From Acanthosoma haemorrhoidale (Eukaryota > Arthropoda > Insecta > Hemiptera > Acanthosomatidae): a stretch of 64,000 nt of DNA. Each line of letters starts with the position of its first letter. Position 1 is the first letter of the stretch. The translations under genes and the position numbers were made by a program. The stretch lies in contig OV884014.1 of assembly GCA_930367205.1 (NCBI GenBank), forward strand, positions 115,699,768 through 115,763,767, read 5' to 3'. A model generated the notes under the pieces. It searched no databases. It was not told the DNA's origin and worked only from the letters and a program-made list of their open reading frames with translations. Below are positions 11,136-23,390 of this stretch, piece by piece.

Positions 11136-13412
11136 TATTATATATAAAGCAAGCATTATAAAACTATCGATGTCAATAACTTGTCGAGTAACTGCAGACT
11201 ATACATTCCAGAACATATTGAACTAAGCTGATTAGTTTTTCGGTTGAATACTATGAAGGGAAGTAGAGGAAAAAAAATATCACGTTTCGCCACCGAAATT
11301 CCTAGCTGAGAAGATTGTAAGATTTGTTTTTTTCCTTTTTTAGCTATGTTTCTACTATTGGTTGTAAATAATTAGTTTGTGTTTTCGTTATCATTTAAGT
11401 GCTGAGGAGAGAAACTGGCTCGGGGACTCCGAATACAGGCACCTCTTAATTGATCGCTCCTTCATTTTTAACGTTCTTCCTTATTTTATATATAGAACTT
11501 TAGTTGGTTAAAAAAAAAAAAAAAAAAAATGAATACTGGCTGAGTGTAAGATAGCCAGAAGAAGTCCACTATGATGATATGATGAGGGACCACAAGTATA
11601 GTAAAGAAAGAAACCTATAAAAAAGTCTGGTTTGTAAGGCAGCAACCTCCTAGAGACGGACGAGAAGAAACCATTTTTTCTGTTGCTCTGCATGGAGATT
11701 AGTCAAGGATGTTAAGTGGTGAGCCGAAGGATGTGTAGAAAGCCGAAGAGAAACCGACGAGGGGCTGATTATCAGGATGAATAAAGAGAATAAGAAGGTG
11801 CGGACTCGGAAACCAGCTGCTCTCACCTCCCAGCAGCCTAGGGGCAAACAGGGCCAGATATCCATCAGGCCACTCACATCGGTGGCCCTAGTCTGGAGGT
11901 CATCAGCCGTTTTGAGCGAATTGCGATATTGAGTGAGTTAGTCTCAAGGGCTTACTTTCACGTTAAGACCTCTTCAGAATGATATCGATCTGAGGTTTTA
12001 ATCTTCTATTTAGCAATACTTTGTTTGTGTTTAGATTCAGGGTTTACGAGGAAAAAAACAACTCCAAAACAATGTGAATCGAACACTTTTTCTTATCCTT
12101 TCATAAAAATTCTCAAGCAACAGCCCCAAAGGTGCTTCATTCTGACGGGGTCAGACGGGGGCCCCCCGCCCCTAGTAGAACAAATTTAAGAGGCTCATAC
12201 ATGAAAAAAAAATTTTTTTTTGCATCTTTGAGTGACTGATATCGTTTCAAAAATAAAATTAAATATTTTAGTTTTTTTTTTGTCAGAAGTATTTAAGAAA
12301 TTATCTTCGAGTCCTTTAAGTACATATCTTTTGATATTTTTAGAAAATTTCCACAATCTGCACCTAGACTAAAACTCCGTGTTCTTTCTTTCTGCGTTTA
12401 TAATATATATGTGTGTATATATATAAAGTAATAAGTAAAAAGTAATAAAGTAAAAAAAAATTTATTACGAGTAATTTTAAACAAAACTTAATATATATGT
12501 ATGATTGTTTATGTACACAAAGTTTTGTTTAAAAATTTTTAGTATTATTTTAAGAAAGATGTTTATATCTCTCTATTTTTTTTTTCTTTTTCCCCCCTTT
12601 TTTTGGCCAATGCGCTTTTAAATGCCAAAGATTTATCCTCAATGCTTTAATAATACGCCATTTAAATTAAATAAAGCAAATCAGTAAAAAATAAATGGCA
12701 ATAAATTGAAAGAATGGTTTTAATCCTACACGGACTTCTGCGATCTACTCAAAAAATATATACTTAGTGAAAAGAGCAAGGAACATATTCTACCTGTTTA
12801 AGTCGTGTGCTGTAAGATTAATGGAACTTAAGCTGCCGAGCCACGTGTGGGAATCGATCCCTTCCTTACGTATGCGTTTTGTAGTCACTCGATTTCGTAA
12901 CTTAAACGGCACATACTACGGACCCAAGCGGTGTCATTTTTGAAAAATTAAAGGCGGTATTTCTCCACCGCAGCCAAGCACCAGGTAGGCTCAGAGGTGG
13001 GCGTCTTATGATCGTCGTCGCGGTAGTGTGGGTGCACTTGTTAATGGAGGAAGGACACTTGTTCAAGCCAGCTCTCGAGTCCATTATCTTTACAAGCTAA
13101 GAAATTTACAATTGCGCTTGACATTTCACAAACTAAACATGTGCTTACTATTGAGCTAGTGTGCTCCTTCAATTACTTCTAAGTATCGACAAATTTGTAA
13201 TCCAATACCCACCCTCTTCTATTCGTAGGATCTAAGGACAGAGTTATTATTATTATACCACAATAAAAATTTCTCATTTAAAAACTGTAATGGTACATGG
13301 TAATTGAAAAAGAATATGGACTGTAAAATATTAGATCAATCCTGCTCCTAATCTCAATTGCGCAGTTTTTATTTTCATTAGTTTCAATTTTTATTTTATT
13401 TTTTTCATAGCT
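11136..13412. other. AT-rich single-copy stretch
   Basis: Mostly AT-rich with an A-run at about 11511-11529. A minus open frame at 11650-11877 lies in a GC-richer patch and resembles no protein I know. A C/G-rich patch near 12150-12180 and TA/T-runs at 12400-12620 are simple sequence. No family assigned. Confidence 0.45.
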
Positions 13413-13728
13413 AAAGGGGCTATTATATATAATTATAGATCCTCAGGCGAATCTATTTACAAATTATTTTTGTTTTTCCCCGACAGTCTGTTGCCATGGA
13501 TGCAGGAGGGGTGGTGGGGTCATAGTGTTAACTACTGGGTTGGTTAGGTGCTGCAACGAGTCAAAAAACTTTATGTGTCTCCGGCGAATGAACTCACCCA
13601 CCGACGCCACACCAAGCAACGGGTGCAGGTCAGCGTTTTTTAGCCTCTCGAGAGAGGTATGTCGGACCACTTTTTGCAAGATCCCATTTTGGAAATGATG
13701 GAGACATTTGGCTGTATTGTCAGTCAAG
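13413..13728 (-). repeat. LINE family B, 5'-truncated copy 2
   Basis: This copy holds the longest intact family B coding tail. The minus open frame 13727-13464 contains TDNTAKCLHHFQNGILQKVV, TSLERLKNADLHPLLGVAS and GEFIRRRHIKFFDSLQ. Much of the 3' UTR seen in copies 1 and 3 is deleted between about 13480 and 13440, and it ends at the shared 3' segment near 13413. Not autonomous. Confidence 0.85.
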
Positions 13729-13794
13729 TTATTGTTGTGGTTTTTTTCCTAAGCTCTCTAGTTAGAAATTCAGGATGAGGGAAAAATATAGAAT

Positions 13795-13930
13795 ATTTAC
13801 GTTAATCGGATCCTTATACCAGGAGTACCTGCTTGAAGGCGGTGTGAGAGGATTAAGGGGTGTGGGAAACCTCGGTGGAGGTTGGTTGTTTCGGTGGTGA
13901 GAGTCCACTGGTGGCTGGGCCTAGAGTCTT
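13795..13930 (+). repeat. dispersed repeat family E, copy 1
   Basis: It shares an ordered series of blocks with the reverse strand of 39125-39255: GGATCCTT, then a GTGTGGGAAACCTCGGT/GTGTGGGAGACCTCGGT block, then GGTGAGAGTCCA. It is short and has no coding signal. Class unknown. Confidence 0.55.
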
Positions 13931-14960
13931 CTCTAGGCATGTAGTGTATTCTTATTTAGTCTGATTTCAGTGATGGGGGCCCCTTAGAGGCTTGTTGTTG
14001 GCGGGCCTAGTGCCGTGATGTCCACCATTTCCTCTGCTTTACTCGATCTTGTGAGTTGCCAGTCAAAGGGGCATGCAAATGAAGAAGTATATATAGATAA
14101 CTTTTAAACATAGCGAGAATCTATTACTTCAGAATATTATGGAAAAAAGATTTTCTCTATGACTCCACATATATATTGCTCTTTATTCTAAATATCGGAC
14201 ATAAATTGAATTGATATTTTGAAGAGATACTCTTTTGTTTCACACATAGCTATTTTCTGTTGAAGTTTGACTGGACATGATAGCGTTTTGACTGACGTGT
14301 TATTACATAACCAAGAGGCATGCGATACAATCTTCTTCACAATCACTAGTTTTGTAAGAGCGCCATTTTGGAAAACTTCCACTTTGAGGTGACATAAATT
14401 GCAAGTTTTACCCAAATTAGCCCAATATATTAAAGCACCAGAAGAGCTCATTGGTTAATAATTGACCTGAGCCGAAAGTGATTAGAGATCCAGGTATACA
14501 ATAGACAAGATGTCACTAGAAGCGATAGAGGTAAAAGCGAGATGAAAGTCCCACGGACCCGAGGTTTCCCAACGGCGGGTGGAATCGTTATCGGTCAGGT
14601 CGTGATCCGAGGTATTTCCCCAATCCGGCCGATCTCCGCTCTTGGCACACACACTGGATATTACCGCCGCTAATGACACCTCACTCCTGAGTGGCACATT
14701 CGCCTAGTCAGTGCAAGTGCCCATCATGCCCGTGTGTATTAACATTTGCAACGGCAAGGGTTCAGTTTCAAAACCTTCTTTTGCCCTCGTCCCAAACCCC
14801 CAAATTGCAGTTATTAGACCACAGCATACAAGTTATATTTTGTTTTGAAAAGGAAATAAAGAAGAAATTTGTAACCGATAATAAATAGCTTACCTACTAA
14901 TTATGGAGATCGGCTCCCAGGCATGGGCACGATTCTCTCGATGTTCTAGTTCTAGAAATC
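13931..14960. other. unassigned spacer with a GC-richer patch
   Basis: A GC-richer patch at 14530-14690 holds a minus open frame (14482-14697) with no recognised motif. The rest is AT-rich. No gene called. Confidence 0.45.
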
Positions 14961-15195
14961 GAATCCACCGTTTTATCCCAACAATGGTCGGCACAATGCA
15001 AACAAGTAAATATTGGACAATTGGTAGCCCGCCGTCTCCTGGGTCACTTAAATTAACCATAGCGATACCCACCCGAACATCCCTACTCTCTCTCTACTTC
15101 AGGTAGTACCAAGCAAGAGGCCGTACATTGACTATGCAGAACACTGATCTACAGCTCATTCCTCAATCGCTCACCTATAGTCCTTACCTGTCTTT
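14960..15195. repeat. possible dispersed repeat family F, copy 1
   Basis: Short collinear matches to 30760-31015: ATTGGACAATTGG followed by a GCCCCGCC/GCCCGCC block, CCCACCCGA(A/G)CA, and a shared right end CCTGTC. The blocks are separated by diverged sequence, so homology is probable but not certain. Confidence 0.35.
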
Positions 15196-15216
15196 TTTTT
15201 TTCCTCGTTCTAAGCC

Positions 15217-15511
15217 CCTTTAAATTCACAGATAATTATGTACAGTTATAGATCCTCAGGCGAATCTGTTTACAAATTATTTTTGTATCTCCTGCAGCGT
15301 CGCTACATTATATGCAGGTTTTGTTATTTTATAAAAATTATATAATGGAATAAACAAATATAATGATATACATTATACGTGACTGGACTGAACTGACGAA
15401 TAAAGGTGATGGGGCTCACCTTTTTGAACGTACGTACTAATTCTTCCCTGACAGTCTGATGCTATCGATGCAACAGTCTGGAAAAGATCTGGGTTTGTGA
15501 GGTGCTTAGGT
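15217..15511 (-). repeat. LINE family B, 3' UTR copy 3
   Basis: Collinear with the 3' UTR of the copy at 8955-9240, sharing CAGGCGAATCTGTTTACAAA and GACTGGACTGAACTGACGAA, with a few indels. Only a stub of the coding tail remains near 15480-15511. Confidence 0.85.
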
Positions 15512-17519
15512 TGGTCAGAATAGATTAATATATAATTATTAGATTAATAGATTAATAACTAATAGTATTTTCAATAAACCATGTTATTGAGAATGTTTAT
15601 TTTTGTTTTTGTAACGAAACAGTGTTTAATTCATAACTGTCGTGAGATAGACTCAAATAATGATAAGCAGTACATCTTAATGTTTCAATGCGATACCTAA
15701 TTATCCTATACAGGAGGAATATGGATGGGTCTTCGAGGTTGGGTAAACAGATTAGGAAGTAGTGTATTTGGGATAATTAGTGTTTTATGGACAAGATAAT
15801 TATATCATAATTACTAAAATTCACACAAGAGAATATATTATAGGATCTAATGTTTGTTGTGGGCCTTTCTTCAAATAGTCGAAAAGAGAAGTCACTTAAT
15901 GGTGGAAGGTCGCAGATCTGACAGTGTGGCGAACGGAAGCGCTTGTGAGTCCTTGGGAATTATATTTATTTTAGTGACTGCTAACAATATATTCATATTC
16001 ATTATTGATGATCACGTAGATCGTAGATATACGACGTCTGATTTATCTCAGAGTCACGAGTTAAAGATAAAAAAAATTACGAAAGCGGGATAAGAGCGAT
16101 TTCTCAGGTAGCAGAGTGCTTAGAGAGCCTAAGATCAGGAAGCCCCGGGTTCGACTACCTGATATCTTTGGCTGTATTCAGGTAAGTTATGTTTAAATAT
16201 GGAGTGGCTCAGGGTGCTTATGGGATAGTCTTATTATGACGGTAGGCGCCCGTATACTGGAGGAAGTCTCTCTCTTCTGCCCACAACAGGAGCCATGGCT
16301 GTATAATTATCTTTGAATCTATTAAAGTATAAAACATAATTATTATTTATAATTACTTTCAATCAAGAAGCCTTTTGATAGCCCACTCGTTAGGGCCACT
16401 CAGTGAATATTTCTAGCGGGTTATCACAATTTTTCCTATGACAAGTTTTTTTCCCCTCCCTCAAATCGTATGTCGTGTTTTCGTTAACACATATCGTGTT
16501 CAGACATACAGCAAAATAAGTAAGTACACTGGCACTTTACATTAGTAAAGACACGACTTCTCGTTTATGAAGGACGGTATTTTTATCGTTTCGTTTAAAA
16601 CTCGTGCTATTTTTTTTATATATTTTTCTTTTTAATGTTGTATATATAAATTATGGGCCCGAATGGGCACAGTAGCGAGGAGAAAACCTCCATGCACCTC
16701 CTGAGGCCAACCAGTAGCACAGGCGGCACCCCAGTCCCGCCTGTCTGGTAGGTAGCAGGACATTCTCATTTTAAGGACACGAGGACTGATTATGGTAAAA
16801 ACCATAATGACTACCATAAGGCACTATTGAGACGACATTATAAAACTGTCAACCGATGTATTAACAATCACATTATTGAAATCATTACACTATTTGGAAG
16901 CTTAACTTAATCAGTGATAATTTTGAAGAGTTAAGCTCTTTCGTTATCCTAGCAAATCGATAATCGAGGTTGAGCTGTACTAGAACGGTCTAAATTTACA
17001 TATAAAATATTGCTTGTTATCTTTTTTTTTTTTTTGTTAATATTTCTTAAAATTCATAGAATATCTAACATTATATATTAAGATATTTTTATTAAAATCA
17101 TGTAAAACAGTATGTATTATTGTAGTTTCCACTGCAAAAACTATTTAAAACATGTTTCGGCCGAATTAAATTATGTACCTTCTACTACATATTTAGTAGT
17201 CGGAGTATAGTCAGTCATACCAACATTAGTAAATTTGAAATAATCCAAATTTTACCGGGAAGAATAATATTTGATAAACAAACGTAATAGTTAAGTTGCT
17301 CCACGTATACAAACCGATAACCATACAATTTATAGACACGATTAACTTCATTGCATTGCTAACATAGATAAATCACCCAAACATAAAGGCTTAGGGCATT
17401 GTGAATTATGAAGAAATGTTTTTATCTATTTTTAGCAAAAAATTGATTTGCTTTGAAATTATAATTAAAATTATGTTTTTGTACACCAACGCTGCAGGAC
17501 GATTACTTCGTCTTCTTGT
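15512..17519. other. AT-rich single-copy stretch
   Basis: AT-rich. It contains a tRNA-like promoter trace at 16101-16160 and a weak AG|GTAAGT junction at 16181, reported separately. The minus open frame 16632-16817 has no recognised motif. Confidence 0.45.
16101..16160 (+). repeat. tRNA-like A/B-box pair, possible SINE head or tRNA relic
   Basis: TAGCAGAGTGCTTAG (A-box-like) is followed ~40 bp later by GGGTTCGACTACC (B-box-like, one base off the consensus). That spacing is right for an internal pol III promoter. No cloverleaf with complementary acceptor stem can be drawn, so it is not a functional tRNA gene. Confidence 0.3.
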
Positions 17520-17890
17520 ACAAAGATTTATCTCGAATCTGAATACAATGAGCTATGACGCCGGAGAAGAAATTGATAAAGGAAATTGCGTGGGTCTTGA
17601 CTTTTCCAATAGCTCATGTCCAAAATTGACCTGAGTCAATCACTGACGCTAATGAGCACGTCCTCTCGTTTGTTTAAATAATTGGGATTATTAATCGATT
17701 CGCTGTTGAAAAATGAAAATAAAAAATAAATAAATGAGCCGAAGAACATTGGCGAGATTAAGATATTTCACGTCGGGCGTCAATGAGTTTATGTATCCTC
17801 TATGTTAATGAGCTTATATTGTGCGCGCATGCGTAATTAATGAGTATTTCGACAAGTGGATCCGTCTTGTAGCTGTTGCCATCGGCTAGG
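17520..17890. promoter_or_regulatory. candidate conserved noncoding element / enhancer
   Basis: Mixed-composition block in AT-rich surroundings. It is packed with developmental transcription-factor-like cores: GGGATTATTAATCGATTCG (Otx-like GGATTA plus ATTA and ATCGAT), CTAATGAGC, GTTAATGAGC and AATTAATGAG. Three near-identical TAATGAG cores occur at 17650, 17800 and 17840. There is no convincing open frame across it. The call rests on motif density only. Confidence 0.35.
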
Positions 17891-20256
17891 GGATAATGGT
17901 AGGCCATGTTACGAGGAGAAAGCATGTAAGTATCTTTTTATTTATTTTATATTGACAGAGAAGAAAGTTCTGTGAAATCACAATAGTTCTTTTTGTCTTA
18001 TTTTTGACTTCACCTCCGGGTACAATCTGTGCTTGAGTAAGGAAGACAAAATGGTATGTATAGTACCAAACATGGAAATACGCTAATGTAAATTCTATAG
18101 CATATACTCGTACATCAGGAATCAATAAGGCCACCCTTTTACCTTTTAATTACGTTTAACACAAACAAATACTTTATTATTATTTACTACTAATGTAATA
18201 AGTAATGGGTTTAACAGTAGGAAAACAATTAAATAAATAATAATATAAAGAATAAAATATAAAATAAATTGAGAAAAAAAAATTAATTAAGTAGATACAA
18301 CATTTATAATTTGGTTAATATTATCCCAACAGTATATGTTTTATGGGTTTTTGGATGTAGCAATTTGAGGGAATTTTGCCATGGGTAAGTCTTTTAGCTT
18401 GTTGGTTATCTTTGTGTATCGAGGGTAGTTAATTATGCGCGTACTCGTGTTTTTTTCATGTAATGTATTTTCAATCTCATGTAATTTGAAGTACAAGTGT
18501 AACTCCAAACCGGTACATTACATATAAGTCAATGCAGGCTGGGGCGGATTACTGCTTTATGTTATGCTTAAATTATTATTATGTACTATTTTGTTAATCA
18601 ATATTTTAATTTTTCTAGATTAACTTTAAATCAGTATAATAATCTATGTCTGAAGTAATAAGTAAATTATCGCATATAAACAAAAATGAAAGCATTTGGT
18701 TTATATTGCTTATAGGTTGCTATTAACTGTTGCAAATTCTTAGTCATATTAACCAACTTGACTAATGAGGTGAACATTTTCCAATGAATGAGACTACAAT
18801 ACATTGGTGTGGACCAGTAATGGTATCCGCATCATTAAATGATGGAGTCGGATGGATTCGAGAATATGATTCTTTTTATCACTAATAATAATAATTTTAC
18901 TGAAGTATTTTCACTATACAAGCTTTACGCCAATTTACTGTCATGCAATCACCGCTTTGCCTTACATGTAAAAACATACACATTGAGCTTTAATGTATGT
19001 CAGTATTAAAACAAAGATTTAAGTGAGCGCAATATTGAACATTTTCTGGTGTAAGTTTTGATTTTTTGTAGAAAGTAGGGTGACATTGTACCAATGGAGC
19101 TTTTAGGTTTGTTGCACTTATTGTTTACTGGGTTAGTGAATCTAAGGGAATGATCTAAAGTCGGACCTAGAAAATTACTTAGGTTTCCGAAATGTTTAGA
19201 AATTCAGCGCAATAAAGCATTATTTCTATTTAATATTTCATATATTCAGTTCCGGTAGGTATGTGTAGTCAGTGTTTTGAGGCTCCGTATTATTTCTTTA
19301 ATGGTCATAACTGATTGAAGGCTCTTGCTATTTTTTGTTTTATAATTGCAAATATTAACCCGGTATTGTATTTTTGTATTTCAGCCAATACGTCAATGAA
19401 CTTGCGTCTACTTTTGAATGTACACAGGCAATATTTCAGATAGATTGTATAGATAACTTATAACGAGTACTATCATAGGTTAGTGAGTGGATGGATACAT
19501 CAGGCGGTGGGGCCCGTTACAAATTTAACGTAGAGACCCCCCCCCCCGCTTTCGAATTGATAATTAGTTTTTATCTTTCTCCTAGAATGGATTTCTAAAA
19601 GTAGGTAATAAAATAATTTCTCTGTTTCCCGTTTTAATTTTTTTTCCTATTCAATGGCTTATCTTCTAAACGTCTAAATCCTATCTCACATTCCTTGGTT
19701 TTGTTTTTTTTAACGGCCGTAATATTTTCTCGCTATTGAGGTCATTGATCTACGGATCCACTGTTATTAGATTACACGCTGATCGGGAACATAACCACAT
19801 CCATGCTTCCTCTACCATGACACATACAAAGTAAATCCACATTTCTTTAATACTTCTCACTCAGAAGACACGAGAAGCCGTGTACATATTTATGCCTGAG
19901 TTAGTAGTTGAAAGTAAATGTCCCCCGAGGCTGAGGAACGCGTGCCCCCATATATATTATCTTGTTCAAACAACACTTTTTGTCTGTCCCTGAGATTCCC
20001 ACTAAGACATATACACACATCCTTTAGTGCCTTGTGACTCTAGTCTATTAGCGTAGCCATCCTTTATTTGGTCTGAGTATCTTAGTATGTTGGTCCCATG
20101 TGACACAGCTTCCTTTGGTAAACCATGACTGCATACATACCTTAGTAATATATAATGTATATACATATAATAACAGCTGTAATTTACTTAATATTAACAA
20201 TGTCATATTTTATTAGATTCGCAAGGTCAGAAAGGCTTCTTTTTTTTCAATTCCAT
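17890..20256. other. AT-rich stretch, no gene recognised
   Basis: Long AT-rich region. The minus strand between about 19450 and 18340 has scattered coding-like fragments reminiscent of a decayed LINE C-terminus, too degraded to call. An 11-nt C-run lies at 19537-19547. Confidence 0.4.
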
Positions 20257-21020
20257 TCCTCTCGCTGTATCCGAGACTTAGGCTTCCATCTCGACAAACG
20301 CCTGACCTGGAACCCACACACTAGGCTAAAAAGCCAAGAACTATACAGACGCTTTGGACTACTGTACAGACTACTTCAAAGGACATCCCATTTCTCAATA
20401 GAAAACAAATTACTAATTTACAAAGTTATATACTTAAGCCAATCTGTACACACGGAATAGAGCTATGGTGGACAGCAAAAACCCCTTATAACGTCATCAA
20501 CAAAACTCTTCATAACGATCTTGATATACCTTATATTCTTGAACTCATCCCTTCCAAGTTCATGAAATTCCATAGTAACCTGCCCAACCACCCTAATCCC
20601 CTAGCACAGTCATTGCACTGACCCACTCATCCCTATAATCCTCCTCGGAGACTAAAATGGCATTGGCGTCATGACCTGCTATAAATGCGTGACAGAGGGA
20701 GTCCTAGCAATGGCCAGTTCCTCCAATCATGTCCTGAGCGTCTGTGGCTCTCCCACTCTTGGTAAGCCTCCACTTGCTCGTATCCGGTGACACGGCTGAC
20801 GTATGAGGGTGGGGGACTTCCCAAGACTCCGCTCCCTCTTTCGCATGCGAGGGAGGAGACAACTATGTGGATTTGGGAGGTCTCTGGGCTGTTTGTAAAT
20901 ACTGTATGAATGAGGGAGTGAATGCAAATTGTAAATATAGTAGGAATGAGAACATTTATCACAATTACTTATTGCCTAATGAGGTAGATTGTAATTTTAG
21001 CACAATAAACAAGTTTCAAT
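20257..21020 (+). repeat. LINE family A (Jockey clade), 5'-truncated copy
   Basis: This copy reaches further upstream than most. It encodes DLGFHLDKRLTWNPHTRLKS and the RLLQRTSHFSIENKLLIYKV segment typical of Jockey ORF2 after the reverse-transcriptase domain, up to a frameshift near 20450. About 60 bp around the 'KKSNIKRIQSF' codons are deleted. The coding tail then continues out of frame to about 20690. The 3' UTR ends AATAAACAAGTTTCAA. Plus-strand open frame 20155-20460 fuses host sequence to this fragment and is not a gene. Confidence 0.9.
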
Positions 21021-21740
21021 GTATAAAAAATAAAAGACGTATATGCATTATGGTTTGTTTAGCAAGCTATTTTGGCTAAATAGAATAACATTACATTACT
21101 GAATAACAGTCAATGTTATATATATCACATTAAAGAAGTGAGTTATATACAAATTGTGTGTTAAAAAATACTTATCAAATGAAAATTTAGACAATTAAAC
21201 ACTAAAATTCGGAATGTTATTAAATAGAATTTATTAATTAAGCACTGGATTGGTACGTTTATTGATTATAAATGAATAATAATTAAACAGAAACTAGTTT
21301 ATAAATTTGATATATATGTACTAACTTATTAATTTATTATACTTTTGTTATTTAAAAACAATAAGCTCTATGACTATGATTGTTGAAACAGGTATGCAAT
21401 AAATTGACAGTATTAAAGTTGTTTTAACATGACTATTGAAACTTTCTCTTGCAAGTTGCTATTCGATATCCCTTAGGAGGTTGACCTAGGTGAGGAAAGG
21501 GGGGGGGGGTACTTTCCAAACCTTAAAATAAACAATAAGCAGCCCATTCCAAGAACCCCCCAATAAAATTCCCTCAAATTACAAGAAATATCGATCATGG
21601 CATTTTAATAAATTTATTCTTAATTGTCACAGAATGTGATTTATATCGAGATTGGTTATTGGTGATAACGAATATAATAAATATTTCATCATGATCTTAT
21701 TAGGTTTAGACACCTCATTAATAACTGGACTGGTGGTTCA
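21021..21740. other. AT-rich spacer
   Basis: Very AT-rich, no gene. An 11-nt G-run is at 21499-21509. Confidence 0.55.
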
Positions 21741-22100
21741 TAATTATACACCACTTATATAATAATAATTTGTAATCGAAATTTCTTAAGACAATCCTGA
21801 TTAATTTATGCCAGCTGTCCGGTAAGGAATTTTAATTAATTTATTTTTTTTCTAGTGATTCGTTTTTTCAAAGTTCAAACATACAACAGAACGAAGTTAG
21901 ATAAATTTCTGCCTTTGTTAATTGTTACATCATTCTGTAACTACTGATTCATTCATCAATATCGTTCTTTTTTCTAGTTTCATCAAGAACCTCGGTGCAA
22001 ATAATTTATTTGAATTATGTGACTATATTAGACATAGGATTATACAGCAGTAGTGAACTACGTGTTCTCATGACAGGATGGGACATAAAAATGAAATGTT
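21741..22100 (+). repeat. local direct duplication, copy 1
   Basis: About 360 bp that recurs, diverged, at 22576-22955. Shared anchors are TACACCACTTATATAATAA, AATTTATGCCAGCTGTCCG, TCTAGTGATTCGTTT and TTCAAACATACAACA. No open frame is common to both copies. Confidence 0.85.
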
Positions 22101-22575
22101 TCGATTTGATTTGGGGGGGGGGCGGAGTTTCGGCATGGATAAATTCATTATTATTTCGTTTTATATTTTTTTTCTGTTAGGTAATAGCTATGAATGCTAA
22201 CGGAAGCTTACATATGTTGTTTCCTCTAACCTGAAACCGTTAACTGTATTTTTTTCACTTTTTCCTGGCTGAGAAGTTGTTTGTTTTAAGGGGAAAAAAC
22301 GCGCATAAACTGACTGAGACACTTGAAAGGAATAGCTTGGCCGATTCATTCAGCGCCGACCAAAGGACTCCGTTTATTTGTAAACTTTTCATGCGCTCTT
22401 ATAAACAAAAAAGTTCTTAGTTCAGGAAACTTTACATTATCTCAAGTTTTTTTGTTTTTTTTTCCACGCCTTAGATTTTTCAGAGTAAAAAAAATATCTT
22501 GTCTTCTGTAGTTAAAATTAAGACCTGCTATTTTATAAAAAATATATATATATACAAAGACGATTATAACTGTCA
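22101..22575. other. spacer between the direct duplicates
   Basis: AT-rich, with a 10-nt G-run at 22113-22122. A plus open frame (22323-22511) resembles nothing known. Confidence 0.5.
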
Positions 22576-22955
22576 TAATTATACACCACTTATATAATAA
22601 TTTGTAATCAAAATTTCTTATGACAATCCTGATTAATTTATGCCAGCTGTCCGTTAAGGAATTATAATTAATTTCGGTTTTTTTCTAGTGATTCGTTTAC
22701 AAAGTTCAAACATACAACATAACGAAGTTAGGATAATTTTCTGCAATTGTTAAATGTTACAGAATATATTAATATCGATATTTTCCCTAGTTTCACCCAG
22801 AACCTCGTCACAAATATTTTATTTGAATTATATGACCGTATACATATTATTGATAGTATTATACAGAAGTAGTGGAAGCACGTAGTTCTCATGACTGGAC
22901 AGTGGAAGCACGTAGTTCTCATGACTGGACGAGACATAAAAAATGATATGATGTT
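22576..22955 (+). repeat. local direct duplication, copy 2, with nested 30-bp tandem repeat
   Basis: Diverged second copy of 21741-22100, offset about 835 bp. A 30-bp segment (AGTGGAAGCACGTAGTTCTC plus ATGACTGGAC) occurs twice in tandem at 22871-22930; copy 1 has only one related unit. Confidence 0.85.
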
Positions 22956-23390
22956 ATTCAAAGGTTAGCTGTACATACTTTTAAAGAAAATATTCTTTGA
23001 AATGATTGGTCGATCAGAAGCTTTTCCTTGTTATCAGGTTAACCCGTTTCCTGGAGTAATGATTAATGCCTGGTACTTATAATGATAAACGGCTTTGATT
23101 ATTTTTTGTTGTAGTAGTCTTCCCTTAGTTTCAGATCCCATCAGTTAGAAAGAATTTTTCCCTAGATGACCCAAAAATAAACGATACATATGAATCATGT
23201 GCAGTGGACTGGGTGGTTCTACGCCCTATTGTCACTGATAAGATGATAAAAGAGCATATGGCCTTTTTGCAGAGAACTTATTTTTAGATTCTATACCATC
23301 TCAATGGTGTTAAGCCCAAATCTAAAAAAAAAACACAGATGTCAATATTTTATGATAAGAAGTCAGCTGTTTGTTCTAGATATAAACAAA
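22956..23390. other. spacer
   Basis: No gene or family recognised. Confidence 0.5.

Noticed and set aside
15060..15120. CTCTCTCTCTACTTCAG|GTAGTA as a third strong recursive splice site
   Set aside because: It lies inside a putative dispersed repeat (family F) and the 5' consensus is weak; the pyrimidine tract is a simple CT run.
20155..20460. 101-codon plus-strand open frame as a host gene
   Set aside because: Its second half is the LINE family A coding tail; the first half is AT-rich flank joined by chance.
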